Assembly: GCA_963849955.1 (NCBI GenBank)
Contig: CAWKJU010000001.1
Coordinates: 62,001-126,000 of the forward strand
Source of the DNA: CAWFGW01 sp963849955
Lineage (GTDB): Bacteria; Bacteroidota; Bacteroidia; Cytophagales; JAAEPT01
Reading direction: 5' to 3'
DNA: 64,000 nt
Below the pieces are notes generated by a model. That model saw nothing but the letters and a program-made list of their open reading frames with translations, was not told the DNA's origin and did no database searches. Of this stretch, positions 56,934 to 64,000 are shown one piece after another (the stretch's first letter is position 1; every line of letters begins with the position of its first letter). The translations under genes were made by a program, and so were the position numbers.

Positions 56934-59732
56934 TTATTGAATAATAATTTTCTCTATTCTATTCGGAGTTTTTATAAAGTAAATTCCCTCAGGTTTATCC
57001 CCAAGATTTATCTCCAAACCTTCACCTTTGCTAACAAAGATACCATGGATAGAATATACCTCCCATTTAACTGATTGAGTAAGCTTGAATTGACCATTAA
57101 CACTTGGGTTGGGATATATCGACAGCATTTGATTGTTAGCATCATTTTCAAGAGTAGTAATAGCCGATACGGTTACAGTAAAGTCATGAGACGATTGACA
57201 ACCCGATGGTGTGGTGTAGTTGACTTTGTAGATACCACTTTCGTTTAAGGCAATATTATCAATTACCAATGATCTGGTTTCCTCCAGAATGCTGTTTGGT
57301 CCAGTCCAGTTCCATCCTTCTTCAATAGCTGAGCCAGAAATATTAGATAGTGGCCCAAACGAAATGACATCACCTTCATTTACCTCTACCTCACTTACTT
57401 CATTCCAACCTTCGCTATTAATGTTTACATAAGGAATTACATCACACGGGGAGTTGATGATAATATTACGTGTTGCAACACATCCATTTGGATCGGTGTA
57501 CGACACTTTATAGACACCTGCATTTTCTTCTTGAATGTTGGTTATTGTATGCTCTCTTTGGTTATTGGTAAAGGTATTTGGCCCTGTCCATGACCAGCCT
57601 GAAGTGTTTTGTGCTTGAGTAGTACTTGATTGTGGTCCAAACCAAACTGTTCCTCCAATATTTACCTCAATGGTATCGCTTTGGCTCCATCCACCATCAT
57701 TTATATTCACATAAGAAATAAGAGAGCAGGTTGGCTTTTTTGTGAAGGTGATTTTATCCAGGTTAAAACCTGCTTTTTTAATGTTGATTCTAAGGATATG
57801 TGTTCCTTTAATTAAGGACACATCTTTTGTAAAAGTAGTGTACATATCCCAACCGTTACTAATCGGTACAGTGCTTTCTGTCAAAATAGTTGTTCCGTTT
57901 AATTCTATTGTAAGACTACCGCCACCATTTAAAGAGGAGGTTAAAAACTCAGCACGATAAGTAGTAGTTTCATTAATGTTCACCGTGTATTCCAACCACT
58001 CACCCACAGCAGTCCAACCTACTTTGTAGCTTCCAGTCGTACCTTCAATATCAACTCCATCGGTTCTATAGGCTGCGCCATTATTACTAAGGTCGGCATC
58101 GTTGTAACTCACACCTTGTCCTCCTTTGTCATAATTTTCGGCTTCTAATGTGCCTGGTATGGCAATTGGAGTACCCGAATAAGGTGCTTTTTCTTCTGGA
58201 TTAAGTACCCCAAACCGGTACGACATGGTTTGTCCCTCAGCAGAAATTTCGGAGATTTTTAAACCGCTATTGGTATTGTCATACCATTTAGCGTTAGGGG
58301 TAGAACTATCGTTAAACGCGTTTTTACTAGCAGAATGAAAACAAGCAGCTGAATGTCGCGTGATATCATTGTTCGCATGTTCGAGATATACTTCTCGGTG
58401 ACTTGTCCCGGCTCCGCCATTATCATTGTGTTCTACTTGTTGACTTTCTTCTCGATCAATATGCCAAATAGTAAGTCCATTGTCTGGGATGCTGGCACTT
58501 CTTCCCGATTTATAGCGTACGTCTGTTAAGAAAAATTCTGAAGTGTTATTTGGATTAGTATACTTATAAACTTTGAAATCATCGTGAGTTTCAGTTACTA
58601 CACCATTAAAATTGTTTACTTCGGTAGGAGTTACCCAGCCAGCTACGGTTCGGAAATAAGGGTTCGGGACACCAGGATTTTTACCACCTGAGCTAGCCAT
58701 CACACAAAAGCTTCCAATGCCATCGTTTCCAGTTGCGTCAGAATCATAACTATATAAATCGGGCCACTTACATAACATATGACCGTTTTCGTGAATAGTA
58801 GTTCCGATAGTTAAATTTGATCGCGCTGGTGAGGTGTTGTAACTACCAGATCGCACACCATCGGCCGTAAAACCTGTATAACTACTGGCATGATACCACA
58901 TCCCTTTTGACCATTCTTTAGCATCTCCAGTATACATCATGTTAATCGCTGTGATTCTTCCATTCGTGGTATGGAGTGTTGAAAAATCAAACCCCTGATC
59001 ATCAATCCAGTTGAGTGCTAAGCCTAAGATTTCTCGGGCAGTACTTCCATAAGGACCATTATCATATTCAGCAAAGGTTTTAGGAGCTCTATAGTAGCCA
59101 TAGACTACTCCTTCGTAATCAACCAGTCCTCCTGAAACGTCATTGAAATATTGTTTAACTGACCCGTTATTGCCATTATAAGTAAAGTCAGTGCTGTTGA
59201 ACATGTCTTCAATAATGTTTTTCGGAACTTCAGCAGGCTCGTCTGAAAAATCCACCAGTACCACTAACGCTTTATATTTGCCTTTGACTGCAAAATTGCT
59301 TGTTTTGGCTTTTATTGAGGAGCCTTTTTGTTTTAGATCCGACTTTTCTTCGCGTAGACCTAGCTGCTCTTTATTTTCTTCAATGATTGTTTGTCTTTTT
59401 GCTTTTGAAACATCAAGGTGCTTTTCTAACGAACCACCTTTTAACTTTAAATTGGTTTTCAGATTGCTGGAGTTGTAGTGAATCCCTGTAGATATAAGCG
59501 CCCCATCATCACCTATTTCCGCATAACACAACCATCCATCGGTGCCCCTTACCAAGGTGTAGCCATCCAATGACTCGCCCCGCATATAATATTCGTCACC
59601 ATATAGTTTTACCTGTACTGAACTTCCATCAGGTTGAGGGAAATCTACAATGTCGCCATTATACGGAGCAGCAACTGTTGAAAAGCGTATTACTAAAGCC
59701 AAACAACTAAAAATGAGTAGTATTTTATTCAT
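56934..59732 (-). CDS. Secreted M6-family metalloprotease with CBM6-like, Ig-like and T9SS domains
   Basis: This intact 932-residue relative of the broken M6 gene has a signal peptide (about 1-20) and a propeptide-like region (about 22-140). The M6 catalytic domain (about 150-500) has the zinc motif HENGH (residues 314-318), then KWPDLYSYD and the Met-turn-like CVMASSGG. A CBM6-like domain (about 530-680, IPGTLEAENYDKGGQGVSYNDADLSN) follows, much like that of the GH5 protein. Two related Ig/PKD-type modules (CSLISYVNINDGGWSQSDTIEVNIGG and CDVIPYVNINSEGWNEVSEVEVNEGD) and a type A sorting domain (SIYPNPSVNGQFKL...GIYFIKT) complete it. It is monocistronic and probably degrades extracellular protein or glycoprotein. 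Confidence 0.93.
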   Translation of the reverse strand: MNKILLIFSCLALVIRFSTVAAPYNGDIVDFPQPDGSSVQVKLYGDEYYMRGESLDGYTLVRGTDGWLCYAEIGDDGALISTGIHYNSSNLKTNLKLKGGSLEKHLDVSKAKRQTIIEENKEQLGLREEKSDLKQKGSSIKAKTSNFAVKGKYKALVVLVDFSDEPAEVPKNIIEDMFNSTDFTYNGNNGSVKQYFNDVSGGLVDYEGVVYGYYRAPKTFAEYDNGPYGSTAREILGLALNWIDDQGFDFSTLHTTNGRITAINMMYTGDAKEWSKGMWYHASSYTGFTADGVRSGSYNTSPARSNLTIGTTIHENGHMLCKWPDLYSYDSDATGNDGIGSFCVMASSGGKNPGVPNPYFRTVAGWVTPTEVNNFNGVVTETHDDFKVYKYTNPNNTSEFFLTDVRYKSGRSASIPDNGLTIWHIDREESQQVEHNDNGGAGTSHREVYLEHANNDITRHSAACFHSASKNAFNDSSTPNAKWYDNTNSGLKISEISAEGQTMSYRFGVLNPEEKAPYSGTPIAIPGTLEAENYDKGGQGVSYNDADLSNNGAAYRTDGVDIEGTTGSYKVGWTAVGEWLEYTVNINETTTYRAEFLTSSLNGGGSLTIELNGTTILTESTVPISNGWDMYTTFTKDVSLIKGTHILRINIKKAGFNLDKITFTKKPTCSLISYVNINDGGWSQSDTIEVNIGGTVWFGPQSSTTQAQNTSGWSWTGPNTFTNNQREHTITNIQEENAGVYKVSYTDPNGCVATRNIIINSPCDVIPYVNINSEGWNEVSEVEVNEGDVISFGPLSNISGSAIEEGWNWTGPNSILEETRSLVIDNIALNESGIYKVNYTTPSGCQSSHDFTVTVSAITTLENDANNQMLSIYPNPSVNGQFKLTQSVKWEVYSIHGIFVSKGEGLEINLGDKPEGIYFIKTPNRIEKIIIQ

Positions 59733-59929
59733 AGTGGTTATATTTTTAAACAGCCAAAAGCGTAAATAAAGCTGCTTTTTATTTAGCTGAGTTTTTGCAC
59801 TGTATTAAGTATACAAATAATAATTAAAATTTTTAGCTTTTTTAATAAGAAATTGATAGTTAACTCCTTAAAGGATAGTTAACGAAGCAATGGCAATTAA
59901 CAACGCGTGAATGTGACCAGAGAAAAAAA

Positions 59930-61111
59930 TTAAAAACTACCACTAGCACCCCCGCCACCAAACGCACCCCCTTTACCTGAAAATTCGGAATCAGTGATTT
60001 GGTGTCCACCTAAAGTTTGAGAAGCCACAAAAGCAGTTAGGTCTGAATTGTCCCATTTATTGATTAAAATTTGATCTCGAGTAAATCCATTTCTCGGTTT
60101 TTTTAAATATTTCATGAGTCCAATAGCCACTAAGGTCAATAGTGCTCCAGCAACCGTAATAGTTACTTCCGGGAGTCCGAGGCTGAAATAATATTTTAAG
60201 GTAAACACGGTTAAAGCCAAAGTCAGCAGACTTACCCGGATAAATAAAATGGACTTTTTCATAATACCCCAAGTAAGGTATCCAATGGGGATGAGGACAG
60301 TGAAGCCATAGAAGAGAAAAGCAAAAGGAATATCTTCACCCGCAGCTAGTTCAAGTCCCATCATCGCGACACTAAGTTCTCGCACGACAAAATAGTTGAC
60401 ACCCAGGTAGGTTAGCAACAAAGCTAAGGAGTCTAGGATAATAAAGTGATCTTCCCAAAGTAGTTGATTGGCTTTTTGTTGAATGAGTTGACTTATCCCA
60501 AACAAACTAGCAAATGAAAACATCATGACAAATGGAATTAAAGGGAGATGAGAGCTAAAAGCGTTAAAGAGAAAAAAGGTTAAACAACCAATTGCGGCAA
60601 CTAGCGTGATCACATCATGGTAGCGTACCGTAATGAAAATCAAGAAAATCAGCGCTAAGAAATAATAGGCTAGTTCATTGGTTTGATTTTCTCCTAAAAT
60701 TGCAAAGTACAGAAAAGAATAACCTGCATATACAATTGCTTCCGTAACACCTGATTTATAATGTTTTTTCTCTTTTACGAATACGGTCTCACCAAAATAG
60801 AGTAACAGTAAACCGTAAATCAATAGACCAATCCGTACTGCGATCATAAACTGATCCGCTAATCCATTCAATAAATCAGAGAAAATTAAACCAAAAAACC
60901 CTAAACTCATCGACAGCCCAAACCAGCTGACAAGGAGTAATAAAATGCGAATGACTATATTGGGTGAGAATAGTTGATTGGAATAAGCAGTTTTAATGTT
61001 TTTCCATTGGTCTTCTGTTAATACCCCACTTTTGTACCATCCTTTTGCCTTCGCTATGGTGAGTTTTTTAGTTAACTCACTGGAGTCATATGCCATGAAT
61101 TTATTCATCAT
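59930..61111 (-). CDS. Multi-helix membrane protein (DUF4401/DUF2157-like) with Gly-rich tail
   Basis: The 393-residue product has a soluble N-terminus (about 1-50: TIAKAKGWYKSGVLTEDQWKNI), about ten membrane helices, a short soluble segment with DQILINKWDNSDL, and a glycine-rich C-terminus (GKGGAFGGGGASGSF). The N-terminal helix pair before the membrane part recalls DUF2157/DUF4401 proteins, and the tail recalls the Gly-rich ends of TPM-domain proteins. Function is unknown. Its start overlaps the partner gene upstream by 11 nt and the pair looks like ancient paralogues or partners of one complex. Confidence 0.75.
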   Translation of the reverse strand: MMNKFMAYDSSELTKKLTIAKAKGWYKSGVLTEDQWKNIKTAYSNQLFSPNIVIRILLLLVSWFGLSMSLGFFGLIFSDLLNGLADQFMIAVRIGLLIYGLLLLYFGETVFVKEKKHYKSGVTEAIVYAGYSFLYFAILGENQTNELAYYFLALIFLIFITVRYHDVITLVAAIGCLTFFLFNAFSSHLPLIPFVMMFSFASLFGISQLIQQKANQLLWEDHFIILDSLALLLTYLGVNYFVVRELSVAMMGLELAAGEDIPFAFLFYGFTVLIPIGYLTWGIMKKSILFIRVSLLTLALTVFTLKYYFSLGLPEVTITVAGALLTLVAIGLMKYLKKPRNGFTRDQILINKWDNSDLTAFVASQTLGGHQITDSEFSGKGGAFGGGGASGSF

Positions 61112-62069
61112 CGGAAAAGTGATTTTTGTGTTTGACTAACAACATGACATACGCTATGCAGCTGATTGGGAAGTAATAAATCAGTAAAATGAAGCCTTCA
61201 TTATTACCTATAGTTAATAGTTTCACAAACAGATAAGTAAAACCAATGTAAGCCGCGATGCTGGAATACAGAAAGAACACAAATGCTTTTTTAGTCCACG
61301 TATAATACATAATAGCTCCAGCAGAAAAAAAGAGCAGGAAAGCAATGGCTACTTGCCATTCACTGTCAAAGACAAATGAAATAATTGCACCGTAATACAG
61401 GAGTAAACCAAAGTTGAAGTAAGTAAATGAAAAGTGTTTTTTGACATCGTTTTCTGATAAAAATTGTCCGATTCCTAATAACCCTGCTCCAAAGAAAGCA
61501 CCTGTAATATACAAATCGATGCCGGGCAACCACGAACCACTGACCCAGTTTACCGGGGAGATAGTTAACCCAAAAGCTGCTGCCGCTGCAGTGATGCCCA
61601 TTGAAAGTACAGCTTTGTTGTCATAGCGGTAAGCCATAAAAAAGAACAATAAAGCCGTGATAATTGAGCTGACTTGCAGCAGCTGTTCCACCAGATCAAA
61701 ATAGACTTGCACGTAAGTGAAAAGCGAAATGATAAGCAGGGAACCTAAAATCAGGAAATAGTCAAAATAGATGTGGTCGACTTTGACTTCTGAGTTTGAA
61801 TATGGAAAGCTTTTTTGTAAGATGTAATAACCACAAAATCCAATGGCAATCAGCATTAAGGTCATTACGCCAAGGTGGCCAATTTCCCCTAAGTTCTGGT
61901 AAGCGATGTAGCCAACGCCTCCTGTAAATAAGAGAATTCCGAGGTATAAGAGGACGCGCAACTCGTAATAGAGTGATACGACTTTTTTTTCTTCTACTGC
62001 ATCCAGCACCATGAATTGGTTGCTGTCAATGAGGTTTTTGTCTAACAGTTCTTGGTGTACTTTTGACAT
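61101..62069 (-). CDS. Multi-helix membrane protein (DUF2157-like)
   Basis: This 322-residue protein starts with a soluble part (MSKVHQELLDKNLIDSNQFMVLDAVEEKKVVSLYYELRV) followed by about nine membrane helices. The N-terminal helix-plus-LLYLGILLFTGGVGYIAYQNLG pattern is that of DUF2157, a family of unknown function. It overlaps the next gene by 11 nt, so the two are translationally coupled. The AT-rich 65-nt gap upstream separates it from the amidase gene in the same direction. Confidence 0.75.
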   Translation of the reverse strand: MSKVHQELLDKNLIDSNQFMVLDAVEEKKVVSLYYELRVLLYLGILLFTGGVGYIAYQNLGEIGHLGVMTLMLIAIGFCGYYILQKSFPYSNSEVKVDHIYFDYFLILGSLLIISLFTYVQVYFDLVEQLLQVSSIITALLFFFMAYRYDNKAVLSMGITAAAAAFGLTISPVNWVSGSWLPGIDLYITGAFFGAGLLGIGQFLSENDVKKHFSFTYFNFGLLLYYGAIISFVFDSEWQVAIAFLLFFSAGAIMYYTWTKKAFVFFLYSSIAAYIGFTYLFVKLLTIGNNEGFILLIYYFPISCIAYVMLLVKHKNHFSDDE

Positions 62070-62134
62070 AACTTTAATATTAGTTAAATAAAATAATTAA
62101 AGTAATAAGTCGAAAATAAATCCTAGTTAACTAG

Positions 62135-63784
62135 TTACTCTTTCACCAACTTAAAGACTGACGTCTGGTTTTGTTCATTCATCACTTTTAAAATATAGAG
62201 GCCAGACGGTAAGTCCTGAACATTCAACTCCTCAGTTCCATTGGTTTCTTTGAGTTGAATGCCGCTTGAGTTATACAGAACTATTTTATTGATTTTAACG
62301 CCATTTTCTGCTTGAATATGAATGGTGTTTTCAATGGGATTTGGGTAGACATTTAACTGATTTCGAGATAATCGGTCTTCAGTCGATAGGGTCACATTCA
62401 ACGTTATACAGTCCGAGTTATTACTATTGTTGAGTTCATCGAGGTTATTATGGTCATCGCTAATTAGCAGCAGGAAATAATTTCCCACCGAAACATCCAC
62501 CGGAATGGTCACATTTTTACTGATGGAGAGTGTTGCGGAGTCGCTGCCTAAGTTGTAATCATCACTAGTCAATAAAAGATCATCGCTGCTTAAATTACAG
62601 TCAGTTGATAAATAATAAGTCAAATCAATCAATGGCAACTCAGACGAAAGTCGCGGACCTTTATAGTTTAAATCAACAAACACTTCAATGGAGTCACCCG
62701 TTTTGATTTCGTCTGCGATGGAGTAAGCTTTACTTAAAAAGATATCCTCGGGCAATTCTGAGTCCTTGCAGGTAACCATCAACTCGTAACTGCTTCCGCT
62801 GCCATCATCCGCATCTACTACAATGTAATACGTTTCGCCTGCTTTGGCATTTTCATATACTGAAGCCGAAGAGCTCACCGTCCCCAAACAATCCATGGCA
62901 TCGCAACTGCCAAGAATATATACATCCAAATCGCCTGTATAATTGGAGACCGTGGCTGTCAAGGGTCCGTCCATGGCGGGAGTAATGGTATGCACCCGCT
63001 CAGGTCCCGTTTCCGTCCAGGAGTTACAGCCATATAAAGCAATGTTTGAAGTTGCTTGCGAATTTTGTCCATAGTATTTAATACCACATTTTAATGGAAC
63101 CGCATTAGAACAGTCCAAGGTAGGCGTTTCGATTTTATAGCAGGTAAAGTCCGAGATGGAGGAGCGAAGGTCAGGGAGTTTGCTGTATAAACTATCTCCC
63201 GGACAGCTGGTGCCACTCGCACAACTGTTGGGTGAGTCAGAGAGATTGCCGTCTCGGTGACCCGCTAAGTTGCTTAACTGCATTTGTGAGGAGAGGTGGT
63301 AGCTGACCGCGGAAATTGGGATGTTTTTATCCGTAGCTTCCCATGCGACTAGTTCTTTGAGGGCGTTGAGTGCTTGGGTTGAAGGTGACTCCATATCAAA
63401 ATTTCCGATTAAGGCGATGCCTGTGGTGTTGCTACTCATGCAACTGAAATGGGCACCTAGCACTTCATTTCCCCGACCTTCATAGATGACACCATTTCTA
63501 TCTATCAACCAGTTGTAGCCGATGTCGGACCAACCGTTGGTGTTAACATGGTAATCCCAATAAAACTGGACCATTTCTTTGTAGTTGGTGTTTTCCGGAA
63601 ACACCCTACCATCACCTGTGTGGTGAACGATAATATGTGTTGGTGTGGTCATGGAAGGAAACTTTGGAGGCAATCGAATTCCTTCAGGGTCCCAACACTG
63701 GCGGCTGCAATAGTTGGGTTGGTCGCAGAGTGCGAAAGAGCATAAAGAACTGCCTAACAAGAATAAAAAGAGGAGCTGTCTCAA
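62135..63784 (-). CDS. PGRP-type N-acetylmuramoyl-L-alanine amidase with T9SS sorting domain, TTG start
   Basis: I place the start at TTG 63784, giving 549 residues with a clean signal peptide (MRQLLFLFLLGSSLCSFALC). A longer frame from 63868 would bury it. The amidase-2/PGRP domain (about 25-200) has zinc ligands in THIIVHHTGDG and AGHRDG with a later Cys (CPGD), and DIGYNWLIDRNGVIYEGRG. It cuts the bond between muramic acid and the peptide stem. Beta-rich modules follow, including a pre-peptidase-like domain (about 230-345) and a CARDB-like module (about 350-460), then the type A sorting domain (NVYPNPIENTIHIQ...GLYILKV). It starts 4 nt after the stop of an upstream gene. Confidence 0.9.
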   Translation of the reverse strand: MRQLLFLFLLGSSLCSFALCDQPNYCSRQCWDPEGIRLPPKFPSMTTPTHIIVHHTGDGRVFPENTNYKEMVQFYWDYHVNTNGWSDIGYNWLIDRNGVIYEGRGNEVLGAHFSCMSSNTTGIALIGNFDMESPSTQALNALKELVAWEATDKNIPISAVSYHLSSQMQLSNLAGHRDGNLSDSPNSCASGTSCPGDSLYSKLPDLRSSISDFTCYKIETPTLDCSNAVPLKCGIKYYGQNSQATSNIALYGCNSWTETGPERVHTITPAMDGPLTATVSNYTGDLDVYILGSCDAMDCLGTVSSSASVYENAKAGETYYIVVDADDGSGSSYELMVTCKDSELPEDIFLSKAYSIADEIKTGDSIEVFVDLNYKGPRLSSELPLIDLTYYLSTDCNLSSDDLLLTSDDYNLGSDSATLSISKNVTIPVDVSVGNYFLLLISDDHNNLDELNNSNNSDCITLNVTLSTEDRLSRNQLNVYPNPIENTIHIQAENGVKINKIVLYNSSGIQLKETNGTEELNVQDLPSGLYILKVMNEQNQTSVFKLVKE

Positions 63785-63788
63785 GGGC

Positions 63789-64000
63789 TTAATTTTTTGA
63801 AAAGGTGAAAATTCTGAACACGACTTCCTGATCAGTTTGCTGGTCGCATTTGAATTGAATTTTAGCAACGGAAGATTTCAGTTGTTTGGGGGTAAACGCT
63901 TTTCTGTTAGGGTTGTTTACTTCCGGGTTTTCTGGTAAGGTTTCCCATGCAGACCAGGTATCATCCATTAAAACGCGGTAATACAAATGGTAATCTCCTG
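63789..64000 (-). CDS. C-terminal fragment of an upstream gene (runs off the window)
   Basis: The open frame enters from the right edge and stops at 63789, 4 nt before the amidase start. The visible 69-70 residues include YYRVLMDDTWSAWETLPEN and AKIQFKCDQQTDQEVVFRIF, a beta-rich pattern that resembles the N-terminal extension I associate with single-chain Bacteroidota PGRP amidases. It may be a companion protein to the amidase. No further identification is possible. Confidence 0.55.
   Translation of the reverse strand, partial: GDYHLYYRVLMDDTWSAWETLPENPEVNNPNRKAFTPKQLKSSVAKIQFKCDQQTDQEVVFRIFTFSKN

Noticed and set aside
63785..63868. Frameshift joining the upstream fragment to the amidase as a single broken gene
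   Set aside because: The sequence just upstream of the amidase domain encodes a clean signal peptide in the amidase frame, and the upstream stop and TTG start are 4 nt apart, which fits two genes better than one broken gene.

Overview
This 64 kb window reads as chromosomal DNA of a marine-type Bacteroidota, most likely a member of the Flavobacteriales. The evidence is the low GC content, several promoters of the Bacteroidota-specific TTTG / TAnnTTTG type, little Shine-Dalgarno signal, several TTG starts, a Rho factor with a large N-terminal insertion, DUF4369-TlpA and DUF3108 proteins, and four large proteins with type IX secretion (T9SS) C-terminal sorting domains. I saw no rRNA, tRNA, CRISPR array, prophage or intact insertion sequence.

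Layout. 1-5.3 kb (minus): start of a membrane protein (probably a Trk/Ktr-type K+ transporter), an RfaE1-like heptose kinase, an aspartate aminotransferase, a glycosyltransferase fused to a decayed sugar-phosphate transferase, recR and clpS. 5.4-7.2 kb: a Na+/solute symporter and a small membrane protein. 7.3-11.6 kb (minus): an apparent operon of a DUF3108 protein, a thioredoxin-like lipid/envelope protein, an orphan PhoR-like kinase, an RluA-type pseudouridine synthase and a cysteine-less alkyltransferase-like protein. 11.7-12.8 kb: recA.

12.8-23.4 kb is the most interesting block. It holds a persulfide-dioxygenase/rhodanese fusion with two YeeE/YedE sulfur transporters, a SulP transporter, two single-domain rhodaneses, a YgaP-like peptide, a fatty-acid-hydroxylase-type protein, a truncated haemoglobin and a Crp/Fnr regulator. 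Five of its transcription units carry a palindrome of the form (G/A)TGA-N6-TCA(C/T). In each, a -7-like element lies at the same distance (36.5 nt from the operator centre). I read this as a local sulfane-sulfur/redox regulon controlled by the Crp/Fnr protein encoded inside it.

23.4-33 kb: an M23 peptidase, lysA, and a complete trpEGDCFBA operon preceded by a Trp leader peptide with three consecutive Trp codons and an intrinsic terminator (an attenuator). Every junction between trp genes is 74-223 bp long and most are filled with palindromic repeats. 33-46.6 kb is housekeeping: a J-domain/TPR protein, a CLC transporter, serS, rho, an FKBP, an NrnA-like DHH phosphoesterase, ndk, a flippase-like protein, scpA, dxs and thiG.

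46.7-64 kb is an envelope/secretion region. It holds a GH5 cellulase-like enzyme with CBM6, a 7TM-DISM LytS-type kinase with its LytTR regulator, an M6 metalloprotease broken by a one-base insertion, a SprB-repeat membrane protein, a second intact M6 metalloprotease, a DUF2157/DUF4401-type membrane pair, and a PGRP-type amidase. Four products end in T9SS sorting domains, so this region mostly encodes secreted degradative enzymes. All functional calls are from reading motifs by eye; no database search was run.
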